Assembly (NCBI RefSeq): GCF_000364625.1
Contig: NZ_KB822614.1
Location: 1 to 64,000, forward strand
Reading direction: 5' to 3'
From: Pseudomonas thermotolerans DSM 14292
GTDB lineage: Bacteria; Pseudomonadota; Gammaproteobacteria; Pseudomonadales; Pseudomonadaceae
Length of the DNA stretch: 64,000 nucleotides
Position 1 is the stretch's first letter; each line of letters begins with the position of its first letter. Positions 1-10,588 of this stretch are shown one piece after another. The notes beneath the pieces are model-generated. The model worked only from the letters and a program-made list of their open reading frames with translations, searched no databases and was not told where the DNA came from. Made by a program: the position numbers and the translations under genes.

Positions 1-626
1 TCGGCTTCGGCATCCAGCTTGTAGCGCTTGATCAGCTGCTTGCCGATGTGGCCGCGGCAGCCTTCGGCGAACAGGGTGTACTTGGCGCGCAGCTCCATGC
101 CGGGGGTGTAGTAGCCCTCCTTGGGATTGCCCTCGCGGTCGACGCCGAGGTCGCCGGTGATGATCCCGCGGACGATGCCCTGCTCGTCGATCAACGCTTC
201 CTGGGCGGCGAAGCCGGGGTAGATCTCCACGCCCAGGGCCTCGGCCTGCTGGGCCAGCCAGCGGCACAGATTGCCCAGGGAGATGATGTAGTTGCCTTCG
301 TTGTGCATGGTCTTGGGCACGAAGGCGTTGGGGATCTTGGTGGCGGCCTGGGCGTTCTTCAGCAGATAGATGTCGTCGCGGGTGACCGGGGTGTTGAGCG
401 GGGCGCCGAGTTCCTGCCAGTTGGGGAACAGTTCGTTGAGCGCACGGGGCTCGAAGACTGCGCCGGAGAGGATGTGGGCGCCGACTTCGGAACCTTTCTC
501 GACGACGCAGACGCTGATTTCCTGGCCGGCCTCGGCGGCCTTCTGCTTCAGCCGACAGGCGGCGGACAGGCCGGACGGCCCGGCGCCGACGATGACGACG
601 TCGAATTCCATAAATTCGCGTTCCAC
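1..626 (-). CDS. Electron transfer flavoprotein-ubiquinone oxidoreductase, N-terminal part
   Basis: About 208 N-terminal residues are present; the gene runs off the left edge. The enzyme is a membrane-associated FAD/4Fe-4S protein that passes electrons from reduced ETF to ubiquinone. The FAD-binding glycine motif GAGPSG lies about residues 13-18, followed by stretches typical of the family (EKGSEVGAHILSGAV, TMHNEGNYIISLG). GTG at 626 is chosen because AGGAG sits about 8 bases upstream and the reading matches the MEREFMEFD start I recall for Pseudomonas homologues; ATG at 611 is the alternative. It diverges from etfBA, its electron donor. The FeS domain lies outside the window. Confidence 0.93.
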   Translation of the reverse strand, partial: MEREFMEFDVVIVGAGPSGLSAACRLKQKAAEAGQEISVCVVEKGSEVGAHILSGAVFEPRALNELFPNWQELGAPLNTPVTRDDIYLLKNAQAATKIPNAFVPKTMHNEGNYIISLGNLCRWLAQQAEALGVEIYPGFAAQEALIDEQGIVRGIITGDLGVDREGNPKEGYYTPGMELRAKYTLFAEGCRGHIGKQLIKRYKLDAEA

Positions 627-723
627 AGGCAATCTCCTACTCAGGCTTCTTTTATTCAGGGAATGGTGCATTCCAGGAGCGGTGCGCGCGGCATTATATC
701 CACAGCCTCCGCGGGCTCCAATA

Positions 724-737
724 CAAACGTTTGTTTG
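724..737. promoter_or_regulatory. Putative PsrA operator in the ETF-QO/etfB divergent region
   Basis: The sequence CAAACGTTTGTTTG fits the CAAAC-N4-GTTTG pattern known for PsrA, the fatty-acid-responsive TetR regulator of Pseudomonas; it also contains a perfect 12-bp palindrome (ACAAACGTTTGT, 723-734). It overlaps a possible -35 TTGAAT (735-740) with a TAGAAT -10 (756-761; short 15-base spacer) reading toward etfB. The whole 627-944 gap is the divergent regulatory region; I see nothing else in it except an SD-like GAGGA just before etfB. That PsrA controls etf genes in P. aeruginosa is recalled; binding here is inferred. Confidence 0.6.
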
Positions 738-944
738 AATTTTGTAGAGCCCTGCTAGAATCAGGCGTCCGAGGCTCATGAGTGGCAATTCTGTCGTATT
801 GACCGAGGTGGGGGATGCGGTCAAGATACGGGCGGTTTTGCGCCTGCCATTTCATGGTCTGACCGCCGGTTCCGGCCGGCGAGCATCACCCGCCAGGCTC
901 CCCCTTGGCGACATTCTTATTCACCGGAGAGTAACGAGGAATCC

Positions 945-1694
945 ATGAAGGTTCTTGTAGCTGTCAAGCGAGTGGTCGACTACAACGTCAAGGTCCGGGT
1001 CAAGTCGGACAACTCTGGCGTTGACCTGGCCAACGTCAAAATGTCGATGAACCCCTTCTGCGAAATCGCCGTGGAAGAAGCGGTACGTCTGAAAGAGAAG
1101 GGTGTCGCCAGCGAAATCGTCGTGGTGTCGGTCGGCCCGAGCGCTGCTCAGGAGCAACTGCGGACCGCCCTGGCCCTGGGCGCTGATCGTGCGATTCTGG
1201 TGGAAACCAACGAGGAGCTGAACTCTCTGGCCGTGGCCAAGCTGCTCAAGGCGGTGGTCGACAAGGAGCAGCCGCAGCTGGTGATCCTTGGCAAGCAGGC
1301 CATCGACAGCGACAACAACCAGACCGGCCAGATGCTGGCGGCGCTGACCGGCTTTGCCCAGGGCACCTTCGCCTCCAAGGTGGAAGTGGCCGGCGACAAG
1401 CTCAACGTGACCCGCGAGATCGACGGCGGCCTGCAGACCGTCGCCCTGACCCTGCCGGCGATCGTCACCACCGACCTGCGCCTGAACGAGCCGCGCTACG
1501 CCTCGCTGCCGAACATCATGAAGGCCAAGAAGAAGCCGCTGGAAACCGTTACCCCGGACGCCCTGGGCGTGTCCACCGCTTCTACCGTGAAGACCCTCAA
1601 GGTCGAGGCCCCGGCCCCGCGTCAAGCCGGCATCAAGGTCAAGTCGGTAGCTGAACTGGTCGAGAAACTGAAGAACGAAGCGAAGGTGATCTGA
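945..1694 (+). CDS. etfB: Electron transfer flavoprotein subunit beta
   Basis: 249 residues, the normal length for bacterial EtfB. It begins [19 protein letters not shown] and contains the AMP-binding-type stretch [16 protein letters not shown] and the conserved [21 protein letters not shown] segment (about 185-205). It forms the soluble ETF heterodimer with EtfA and collects electrons from acyl-CoA and other dehydrogenases for ETF-QO, encoded divergently. The stop is followed after one base by the etfA start, so the two are co-transcribed and probably translationally coupled. Start supported by GAGGA about 6 bases upstream. Confidence 0.97.
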   Translation: MKVLVAVKRVVDYNVKVRVKSDNSGVDLANVKMSMNPFCEIAVEEAVRLKEKGVASEIVVVSVGPSAAQEQLRTALALGADRAILVETNEELNSLAVAKLLKAVVDKEQPQLVILGKQAIDSDNNQTGQMLAALTGFAQGTFASKVEVAGDKLNVTREIDGGLQTVALTLPAIVTTDLRLNEPRYASLPNIMKAKKKPLETVTPDALGVSTASTVKTLKVEAPAPRQAGIKVKSVAELVEKLKNEAKVI

Positions 1695-1695
1695 G

Positions 1696-2625
1696 ATGGC
1701 AATCCTGGTAATCGCTGAGCACAACAATGGCGTCCTGGCCGGTGCCACCCTGAATACCGTGGCCGCCGCCCAGAAGATCGGTGGCGACGTCGCCGTGCTG
1801 GTCGCCGGCCAGAACGTCGGCGCCGTGGCCGAGGCTGCCGCCAAGGTGGCCGGGGTGAGCAAGGTCCTGGTTGCCGACAATGCCGCCTTCGCCCACCTGC
1901 TGCCGGAAAACGTCGCGCCGCTGATCGCCGAACTGGCCAAGGACTACAGCCACGTGCTGGCGCCGGCCACCACCAACGGCAAGAACTACCTGCCGCGCGT
2001 GGCGGCCCTGCTGGACGTGGATCAGATCTCCGAAATCATCGAAGTGATCGACGCCGACACCTTCAAGCGGCCGATCTACGCCGGTAACGCCATCGCCACC
2101 GTGCAGTCCAGCGCGGCGGTGAAGGTGATCACTGTCCGGACCACCGGCTTCGACGCCGTGGCCGCCGAAGGTGGCAGCGCCACCATCGAGCCTGTCAGCA
2201 TCGGTGGCGACGCCGGCAAGTCCGCCTTCGTCGGCGAGGAACTGGCCAAGAGCGACCGTCCGGAACTGACCGCCGCCAAGATCGTGGTCTCCGGTGGCCG
2301 TGGCATGCAGAACGGCGAAAACTTCAAGCTGCTCTATGCCCTGGCCGACAAACTGGGCGCCGCCGTGGGCGCGTCCCGTGCCGCGGTGGACGCCGGCTTC
2401 GTGCCCAACGACATGCAGGTCGGCCAGACCGGCAAGATCGTCGCGCCGCAGCTGTACATCGCCGTGGGTATCTCCGGTGCCATCCAGCACCTGGCTGGCA
2501 TGAAGGACTCCAAGGTCATCGTCGCCATCAACAAGGACGAGGAAGCCCCGATCTTCCAGGTGGCCGACTACGGCCTGGTCGCCGACCTGTTCGAGGCCGT
2601 GCCGGAACTGGAGAAACTGGTCTAA
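1696..2625 (+). CDS. etfA: Electron transfer flavoprotein subunit alpha
   Basis: 309 residues, full length. The C-terminal FAD domain is intact: [37 protein letters not shown] split over about residues 199-255, and the signature [17 protein letters not shown] near 253-269. It binds the single FAD of the ETF dimer and docks on ETF-QO and acyl-CoA dehydrogenases. It is second in the etfBA operon and is followed by a strong hairpin terminator, so the operon appears to have only two genes. Confidence 0.97.
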   Translation: MAILVIAEHNNGVLAGATLNTVAAAQKIGGDVAVLVAGQNVGAVAEAAAKVAGVSKVLVADNAAFAHLLPENVAPLIAELAKDYSHVLAPATTNGKNYLPRVAALLDVDQISEIIEVIDADTFKRPIYAGNAIATVQSSAAVKVITVRTTGFDAVAAEGGSATIEPVSIGGDAGKSAFVGEELAKSDRPELTAAKIVVSGGRGMQNGENFKLLYALADKLGAAVGASRAAVDAGFVPNDMQVGQTGKIVAPQLYIAVGISGAIQHLAGMKDSKVIVAINKDEEAPIFQVADYGLVADLFEAVPELEKLV

Positions 2626-2648
2626 TCGACCGGTCTCGCCCGTCCATG

Positions 2649-2680
2649 AAGAAGCCCGCTTATCCACGGGCTTCTTTTTG
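2649..2680 (+). terminator. Rho-independent terminator of etfBA
   Basis: A 10-bp stem (AAGAAGCCCG / CGGGCTTCTT, 2649-2658 and 2667-2676) with an 8-base loop is followed by a short T run. It begins about 24 bases after the etfA stop and lies between convergent etfA and the phospholipase gene. Confidence 0.85.
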
Positions 2681-2692
2681 TCCGGTGTTCGC

Positions 2693-3619
2693 TCAGTGCT
2701 GGCTGGCGAGGAAGGCCAGATAGTGCCGAGCGGTTTCCTCCGGGCGTTCGACCATGGGTGCATGGCCGCAGTTCGCCATGATCACCACGCTGGGCTTCTT
2801 CAGCAGTGGTCGCATCACCTCGATGCTGGACACGTCGAGCAGGCGGTCGCGGTCGCCCCAGAGCAGCAGGGTGGGGGCCTGGATCTTCGGCAGCTCGGGC
2901 TCCAGAGGGATATAGCGCTCGACCAGTTGCTGGAAGATCCGCCGGTTGCTGGCGCTGCTGGCCACAGCCCGCTCGGCCAGGTAGCCCTTGACCCGTTCCG
3001 GCAGGGCCGGCGGCTCGACGAAGACGAAGTCCAGCAGGCGCTGGAAGTCCTCGGCGCTGTCGACCAGCAGCGGGTTGGCCTGGCCGTTTTCCAAGCGCTG
3101 GCGCAGCTCGCTGGGTCTCGGTGAGGTGACTCCGGCATTGGCGAACAGCGCCAGGCTGAGTATCTGACTGGGGTAGCGAGCGGCGTACAGGGCACCGATG
3201 TGGCCGCCCATGGAGTTGCCCACCAGGTGCAGGCGCTGGATGCCGAGGGCCCGGATAAAGGCGGCGAGGCGTTCCACCTGGCTGCCCACGTCATAGCTGG
3301 CGTCCGGTTTGCTACTTTCGCCGAAGCCGGGCAGGTCGATGGCGATCACACGGTAGCGGTCGGTCAGGTAGCGGGCGAAGCGCGGCCAGTTGTCCTTGTT
3401 GGCGGCGAAGCCGTGGATCAGCAGTATGGTCTCGGCCTCCCGCGGGCCGCCTTCGTAGTAGTGGATGCTCAGTCCGGCCACTTCCTGCTGCCGTTCGGAG
3501 AGGCCGGCCAGTTGCAGGTCGAGGAGTCGGATGCCGGTGAGCAGGGCGGCAGGGGAGAAATACAGCACCGCAGCGACCAGAATCATGCTGGCCAGGAGTG
3601 CGGAAAGCAGTTTCCTCAT
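2693..3619 (-). CDS. plaF: Membrane-anchored alpha/beta hydrolase, PlaF-like phospholipase A
   Basis: 308 residues. An N-terminal hydrophobic segment (about 5-27) resembles a single membrane anchor rather than a cleaved signal. The hydrolase core has the oxyanion region HGFAANKDNW (69-78), nucleophile elbow GNSMGG with Ser136, Asp258 in GDRDR, and His286 in NCGHAP, giving a complete triad. Length, anchor, triad spacing and position beside etfA match what I recall of PlaF (PA2949), an inner-membrane phospholipase A that remodels glycerophospholipids. The gene is convergent with etfBA. The symbol rests on this resemblance; another lipid esterase is possible. Confidence 0.82.
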   Translation of the reverse strand: MRKLLSALLASMILVAAVLYFSPAALLTGIRLLDLQLAGLSERQQEVAGLSIHYYEGGPREAETILLIHGFAANKDNWPRFARYLTDRYRVIAIDLPGFGESSKPDASYDVGSQVERLAAFIRALGIQRLHLVGNSMGGHIGALYAARYPSQILSLALFANAGVTSPRPSELRQRLENGQANPLLVDSAEDFQRLLDFVFVEPPALPERVKGYLAERAVASSASNRRIFQQLVERYIPLEPELPKIQAPTLLLWGDRDRLLDVSSIEVMRPLLKKPSVVIMANCGHAPMVERPEETARHYLAFLASQH

Positions 3620-3766
3620 GCGTCAGGCCTTATAGTGAGCAGTTATTATGTTGAGCATAGAGTGTTCGCTGTTTCGCCGCTGCGGCGACGTAACAGCGAA
3701 GGACCCTAGCATGAAGTCCGCTGTGCGGACCTGAACCGCTTCATGGACCTGTTCAGAGAGAGCCCG

Positions 3767-4588
3767 ATGCGAAAATATTCCTCTTGGCGTAGCTGGTTGC
3801 TGGGCCTGGGGCTGCTGCCCCTGCTGGCCTCGGCGGCTGGCAAGTGCGAGCGGCTGGTGGCCACCGGCAATCCGGAATATCCGCCGTATCTGTGGCGGGA
3901 CCCGGCGAATCCGGATAGGTTGATCGGCGCCAATGCCGATCTGCTCGAGGAGATCGCCAAGGCCCTCAAGATACAGATCGACGTGCTCTACACCGGCCCC
4001 TGGTCCCGCGCCCAGGACGAGGTGCGCACCGGTCGGGTCGACCTGATCGCCGGCGCCTTCATCACTCTGCCGCGTCTGGAGCAGATGGACTACGTGCATC
4101 CGGCGATCTTCCATACCGCCAGCGTGGTCTGGGTGCACAAGGACCGCGTCTTTCCTTATGCCGGCTGGGACGACCTGCGTGAGCGGCGCGGCGGAGTGGT
4201 GCTGAACAACAGCCACGGTCGGGCGTTCGATGCCTTCGCCAAGGCCAACCTGACCCTGGAGTCCGTGCCGTCGCTGACCCAGGCCTTCCAGAAGCTGATG
4301 CTCGGGCGCAGCGACTACGTGGTCTACGAGCTCTATCCCGGCCTGGCGGTGGCCGACACCCTGGGCATGCTCGGCGACCTGCAGGCGCTGGAGCCGGAGG
4401 TGTCCAGCGAGGGGCTGTACCTGACCCTGTCCCACAACTCGGCCTGCAACGACGCCTGGCTGCGCGGACAGCTGGCGAAAAAGATGACAGAATTGGTCTC
4501 CGCCGGCGTGCCAGACGCCATCCTGCAGCGCAACCTAGAGCGCTGGAAGCAGCAGCTGCTGCAGCCTTCCACGGAATCGACCCAGTAG
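3767..4588 (+). CDS. Periplasmic solute-binding protein, family 3 (amino-acid type)
   Basis: 273 residues from ATG 3767. This start is preferred to an ATG at 3743 because it places a normal signal peptide (MRKYSSW...LLPLLASAAG) at the N-terminus and follows GAGAGA. The mature part reads as a type II binding protein: ATGNPEYPPYLWRD at the start of lobe 1, NADLLEEIAKAL, and DEVRTGRVDLIAGAF. No permease or ATPase gene is adjacent, so it may be a stand-alone sensor or work with a distant transporter. It is followed after 10 bases by two lipoprotein genes, apparently one operon. Ligand unknown. Confidence 0.8.
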   Translation: MRKYSSWRSWLLGLGLLPLLASAAGKCERLVATGNPEYPPYLWRDPANPDRLIGANADLLEEIAKALKIQIDVLYTGPWSRAQDEVRTGRVDLIAGAFITLPRLEQMDYVHPAIFHTASVVWVHKDRVFPYAGWDDLRERRGGVVLNNSHGRAFDAFAKANLTLESVPSLTQAFQKLMLGRSDYVVYELYPGLAVADTLGMLGDLQALEPEVSSEGLYLTLSHNSACNDAWLRGQLAKKMTELVSAGVPDAILQRNLERWKQQLLQPSTESTQ

Positions 4589-4598
4589 GAACTGCCAG

Positions 4599-4955
4599 GT
4601 GATCGACAAACGCATTTTGGTAACCGGCCTTGCCCTGTTGGCCCTGGCCGGCTGCGCTAACGATCCCGCCCCCCACGAACAGATGCGCCTGACCGAGCAG
4701 GCCGTGGAGCAGGCGCGGGCGATAGGTGCGACCGAGGAGATCGAAGCCATGCGCCTGGCCGAGCAGAAGCTGGCCCGGGCCCACAAGAACATGGCTGAAG
4801 AGGATTACAAGCGGGCGCGGGTGCTGGCCGAGCAGGCCGAACTGGATGCGCGCCTGGCCGAGGCGCAGGTGCTGACCGGCAAGAGCGAGGAGCAGCTCGC
4901 CGAGTTGAAGGCCCGCATCACCCGCCTGCGCAAACAATTGGGGGACATGCAGTGA
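4599..4955 (+). CDS. DUF4398-type lipoprotein
   Basis: 118 residues from a GTG start. A lipoprotein signal ends LALAGC with the lipidated Cys at 19. The rest is almost wholly alpha-helical and charged, rich in Ala, Glu and Arg, consistent with a coiled coil (about 28-115), as in DUF4398 proteins. The stop overlaps the start of the following OmpA lipoprotein, implying coupled translation and a joint envelope role. The exact function of DUF4398 is not known. Confidence 0.8.
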   Translation: MIDKRILVTGLALLALAGCANDPAPHEQMRLTEQAVEQARAIGATEEIEAMRLAEQKLARAHKNMAEEDYKRARVLAEQAELDARLAEAQVLTGKSEEQLAELKARITRLRKQLGDMQ

Positions 4956-5758
4956 AGCGGATCGGTTTCGTTGGCACCCTGCTGACCCTGGGCGTGCTGA
5001 GCGGCTGCGCCACCCACCAGGGCGGCGAGAGCCTGGAAGCGGCCCGGGAGGCCTTCCAGAAGGTCAAGGAGGATCCGGACGTACTGCGCGTGGCGCCCAA
5101 GGACGTGATCCGTGCCGGCGAGTCGCTGGCCCGCGCCGACCGCCTGTCCAGCTACTGGGGCAGCGGCGATGACGTCGAACACTACGCCTACCTGAGCCGG
5201 CGCTACAGCGAGATCGCCACCCAGCACACTGCGCTGAAGCTCAACGAGGAACGCCGCGCCAAGCTGGAGCTGGAGCGCGCCCGCCTGCAACTGGCGCTGC
5301 GCGAGGCCCGCCTGCTCAACGTGCAGGAGCAGGGCAGGTGGCTGGAGGAGCAGATCGTCAGCCTGTCCACCGGTGACGAGAACCGCGGCCTGGTGATGAC
5401 CCTCGGCGACGTGCTCTTCGACGCCGGCAAGGCCGAGCTCAAGCCGGCGGCCAGCCGTACCATCCTCAAGCTGGTGCAGTTCCTCCAGCTCAATCCGCAG
5501 CGCATTCTGCGCATCGAGGGTTATACCGACAGTACCGGGGAGCGCCAGGACAACCTGATCCTGTCCCGCGAGCGGGCCCAGGCGGTGGCCGACGCGCTGA
5601 TCGACTTGGGTATCGATCCCAAACGTATCCAGGTGGAGGGCTACGGTCCGGACTTTCCGGTCGCCGACAACGCCTCCAGCCGCGGTCGAGCCCTGAACCG
5701 CCGGGTGGAGATCGTCTTTTCCGACGAGCAGGGCCAACTCGGCGCTGCCCGGCGCTGA
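4952..5758 (+). CDS. OmpA-family peptidoglycan-binding lipoprotein
   Basis: 268 residues from GTG 4952, overlapping the previous stop. Lipobox LSGC gives Cys19. A helical middle region (about 30-140) resembles the upstream DUF4398 protein. The C-terminal OmpA domain (about 145-260) includes LGDVLFDAGKAELK, the IEGYTDSTGERQDNLILS loop with the Asp and Arg that bind diaminopimelate, and NRRVEIVF. It should anchor the outer membrane to peptidoglycan. It is the last gene of the binding-protein/DUF4398/OmpA operon; no clear terminator follows. Confidence 0.88.
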   Translation: MKRIGFVGTLLTLGVLSGCATHQGGESLEAAREAFQKVKEDPDVLRVAPKDVIRAGESLARADRLSSYWGSGDDVEHYAYLSRRYSEIATQHTALKLNEERRAKLELERARLQLALREARLLNVQEQGRWLEEQIVSLSTGDENRGLVMTLGDVLFDAGKAELKPAASRTILKLVQFLQLNPQRILRIEGYTDSTGERQDNLILSRERAQAVADALIDLGIDPKRIQVEGYGPDFPVADNASSRGRALNRRVEIVFSDEQGQLGAARR

Positions 5759-5927
5759 GTGGACGATCTGCGATACCCGCCGGCAGGGCTCGGAGTTATG
5801 GTCTTGCACCCCGCTGGATGGAGATGAGGTCATGTCTGCACCGATTCGGGGTACTGGATCGACGACGATGCCGAGTTCTGTGGGCTGCTCCAGGACACAC
5901 GGTCAAGGTGACGGTGGCCGTCGGTGT

Positions 5928-6366
5928 CTAGCCCTGAAATAGGTTTACACCTATCAGACCAAGCCGCAGAGCTCGAAACGCCCGATGCACCGCATCGGGC
6001 GTTTTGTATTCCAGAGTCTGGTGAGGGCGCTCCCGGTCATGGATATTCACTGCCTCGCGCTCCATCTGGCGCGCCTGCATCAGGTCTTGCGGGCAGTGGA
6101 TCAGCAGTTCGTTCTTCAGGATGCTGTTGACCCGCCGGCCAGCGCGTTCTGGTAGCAGTCGTAACCGTCGCTCATCGGGCAGGTAACGCCGTGCTGCGCA
6201 TGCAGCGCTGAAAGTGTGTGGAGCAGTACCGGATGCCGCGATTCGGGTGATGGAAGTGCATGACGCGTCTGGCGCTGCCGTAACGCCAGGCCGAAGGCCT
6301 GGGCCACCGACTTGGCATGCAGCCCCTCACGGACGTGGTAGCCGAGGATCTTGCCCGAGGAGGCGA
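5928..6366 (-). pseudogene. Decayed C-terminal fragment of an IS3-family transposase
   Basis: Reading the minus strand from 6366 gives SGKILGYHVREGLHAKSVAQ, then HHPNRGIRYCSTHFQ in another frame, ALHAQHGVTCPMSDGYDCYQ back in the first, and RVNSILKNELLIHCP...ERPHQTLEYKTPDAVHRAF in a third, ending VNLFQG-stop at 5928. These are the core and C-terminus of an IS3-type integrase with at least three frameshifts (near 6262, 6215 and 6135). The upstream half, orfA and the left end are missing. The bases around 5926-5951 may be the right end of the element. The preceding stretch 5759-5927 holds nothing I can identify. Non-functional. Confidence 0.8.
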
Positions 6367-6369
6367 ATG

Positions 6370-6400
6370 AAAAAAGGGCGCCTTCGGGCGCCCTTTCTCT
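6370..6400 (-). terminator. Terminator of fabAB
   Basis: A 10-bp perfect stem (AAAGGGCGCC / GGCGCCCTTT, 6373-6382 and 6387-6396) with a TTCG loop. Read on the minus strand it is followed by a run of U's. It lies 16 bases beyond the fabB stop and directly against the transposase fragment. Confidence 0.88.
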
Positions 6401-6415
6401 GAGTGGCGGAACGGC

Positions 6416-7636
6416 TTACTGGCCGGTCCAGCGCTTCAGCACCAGGGTGGCGTTGGTGCCGCCGAAGCCGAAGCTGTTGCTCATCACCAGGTCCACCTTG
6501 GCGTTCTCCTCGGTGGCACGGAGGATCGGCAGGTCGGCGACCTCCGGATCCAGCTCCTCGATGTTGGCGGAACCGGCCAGGAAGTTGCCCTGCATCATCA
6601 GCATGCAGTAGATCGCCTCGTGCACGCCGGCGGCGCCCAGGGAGTGGCCGGACAGGCTCTTGGTAGAGCTGATCTTCGGTGCCTTGTCGCCGAAGACTTC
6701 GCGTACCGCGCGGGCTTCCGCCACGTCGCCCACCGGAGTGGAGGTACCGTGGGTGTTCAGGTAGTCGATCGGCTCGCTGACGGTGGACAGCGCCTGCTGC
6801 ATGCAGCGCACTGCGCCTTCGCCGCTCGGCGCGACCATGTCGTAGCCGTCCGAGGTGGCGCCGTAGCCGACGATCTCGGCGTAGATCTTGGCGCCGCGCT
6901 TGAGGGCGTGCTCCAGCTCTTCGACCACCACCATGCCGCCGCCGCCGGCGATCACGAAGCCGTCACGTTTGGCATCGTAGGCGCGCGAGGCTTTTTCCGG
7001 CGAGTCGTTGTACTGGGTGGAGAGGGCGCCCATGGCGTCGAACAGGCAGCTCTGGCTCCAGTGTTCCTCTTCTCCGCCGCCGGCGAAAACCACATCCTGC
7101 TTGCCCATCTGAATCTGTTCCATCGCATGGCCGATGCAGTGGGCGCTGGTGGCGCAAGCCGAGGAGATCGAGTAGTTGAGGCCCTTGATCTGGAACGGGG
7201 TGGCCAGGCAGGCCGACACGGTGCTGCTCATGGTGCGAGGAACGCGGTATGGGCCGATGCGCTTGACGCCCTTCTCGCGGAGGATGTCGATGGCTTCCAT
7301 CTGGTTGACGGTGGAAGCGCCGCCGGAGCCGGCGATCAGGCCGGTGCGCGGGTTGGAGATCAGCTCCGGGGTCAGTCCGGAGTCCTCGATGGCCTGTTCC
7401 ATGGCCAGGTAGGCGTAGGCCGCTGCGTCGCCCATGAAGCGGTAGACCTTGCGGTCGATCAGCTCTTCCAGGTTCAGGTCCACCGACCCGGATACCTGGC
7501 TGCGCAGGCCCATTTCCGCGTAGGAGGGGTTGAAGCGGATACCGGCGCGTCCGGCGCGCAGGTTGGCGGAGACGGTCTCTTTGTCATTGCCCAGGCAGGA
7601 AACGATGCCCAGGCCGGTAATCACGACGCGACGCAT
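6416..7636 (-). CDS. fabB: 3-oxoacyl-ACP synthase I (beta-ketoacyl-ACP synthase I)
   Basis: 406 residues, the usual length. It condenses malonyl-ACP with acyl-ACP and is required to elongate the cis-3-decenoyl-ACP made by FabA, so it sets unsaturated fatty-acid synthesis. The catalytic set is complete: Cys161 in SSACATSAH, His296 in NTHGTSTP, Lys326 and His331 in [13 protein letters not shown]. The gene begins 11 bases after fabA and ends at a strong terminator; the pair is an operon as in other pseudomonads. Confidence 0.98.
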   Translation of the reverse strand: MRRVVITGLGIVSCLGNDKETVSANLRAGRAGIRFNPSYAEMGLRSQVSGSVDLNLEELIDRKVYRFMGDAAAYAYLAMEQAIEDSGLTPELISNPRTGLIAGSGGASTVNQMEAIDILREKGVKRIGPYRVPRTMSSTVSACLATPFQIKGLNYSISSACATSAHCIGHAMEQIQMGKQDVVFAGGGEEEHWSQSCLFDAMGALSTQYNDSPEKASRAYDAKRDGFVIAGGGGMVVVEELEHALKRGAKIYAEIVGYGATSDGYDMVAPSGEGAVRCMQQALSTVSEPIDYLNTHGTSTPVGDVAEARAVREVFGDKAPKISSTKSLSGHSLGAAGVHEAIYCMLMMQGNFLAGSANIEELDPEVADLPILRATEENAKVDLVMSNSFGFGGTNATLVLKRWTGQ

Positions 7637-7647
7637 GCGGATAACCC

Positions 7648-8166
7648 TTAGAAATTGTCGGTGGAGGTGAACAGGCCGACGCGCAAGCCCTCGGCACTAT
7701 AGATTTCGCGGCCATCGACGCTGACGGTGCCATCGGCGATGGCGAGAATCAGCGAACGGTTGATGGTGCGCTTGATGTGGATGTTGTAGGTGACCTTCTT
7801 GGCGCTCGGTAGGACCTGGCCGAAGAACTTCACTTCACCGGAGCCCAGCGCCCGGCCGCGCCCGGGGTAACCCTGCCAGCCGAGGAAGAAGCCGACCAAC
7901 TGCCACATGGCGTCCAGGCCCAGGCAGCCCGGCATTACTGGGTCGCCCAGGAAGTGGCAGCCGAAGAACCACAGGTCGGGGTTGATGTCCAGCTCTGCGA
8001 CCAGCTCGCCCTTGCCGTACTTGCCACCGTTGTCGCTGATGTAGGTGATGCGATCCACCATCAGCATGTTGGGGGCCGGCAGTTGCGCGTTCCCCGGGCC
8101 AAAGAGTTCGCCGCGGCTGCAGCGCAACAGGTCTTCCCGGGTATAGGCGGATTGTTTGGTCGTCAT
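7648..8166 (-). CDS. fabA: 3-hydroxydecanoyl-ACP dehydratase/isomerase
   Basis: 172 residues, normal for FabA. It dehydrates 3-hydroxydecanoyl-ACP and isomerises the trans-2 to the cis-3 product, the branch point to unsaturated fatty acids. The hotdog active site is intact: His71 in [14 protein letters not shown] and Asp85 in [12 protein letters not shown]. First gene of fabAB. In the 216 bases to the kinase gene upstream I could not pick out a convincing DesT/FabR-type operator by eye. Confidence 0.98.
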   Translation of the reverse strand: MTTKQSAYTREDLLRCSRGELFGPGNAQLPAPNMLMVDRITYISDNGGKYGKGELVAELDINPDLWFFGCHFLGDPVMPGCLGLDAMWQLVGFFLGWQGYPGRGRALGSGEVKFFGQVLPSAKKVTYNIHIKRTINRSLILAIADGTVSVDGREIYSAEGLRVGLFTSTDNF

Positions 8167-8382
8167 GCGAACTCCTCAGTAATCCCTGTTTGTGTCGCAG
8201 GGTGGGGCGGATCTTGAGGCTGCGATGTGCTTGGCGGCACTTTCGTCAGCCTGGGCTTCCGTGGGAAAACGACCTGCGCTCGGCCGTTTTCGGTGGAGAA
8301 CCTAGCCATAGACTGCTGGCTGAGGCGGAAAGTCACAGCAGCAAGAGCACAGTTGTACACCATGCCGCGCCCGGATGGGCGA

Positions 8383-10299
<1,917 letters not shown>

Positions 10300-10515
10300 G
10301 ACCGGAATGTCCGTGCCGGGGGACACGGCGTCGGAGAGCGGCGCATCCTGTTGTCTCGTTGCGGATCGTCCGTGGGAAGTGCCTATGCTAGAGCGCTGTT
10401 TCCCGGAGCGTCCAGACTGCGGCCGGGTCGCTCCGTAGCGACCGGGAGAGCCGCAGGAAGCCAGCGGCGGACGAATTCCGCCGGATTATCAATGACTTCG
10501 GCGGGTACAGGCAAA

Positions 10516-10546
10516 TTGTCGCCGGCCCGGTCGCGGCCCGTATAAT
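10516..10546 (+). promoter_or_regulatory. Probable sigma70 promoter of gpsA
   Basis: A consensus -10 TATAAT (10541-10546) lies 42 bases before the gpsA start; TTGTCG (10516-10521) 19 bases upstream is a possible -35 with long spacing. A small dyad (GGCC...GGCC) follows within the leader. Confidence 0.5.
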
Positions 10547-10588
10547 GGCCGCCATTGGCCATTCGGATGGCCCAGCACGGATTCCTTC

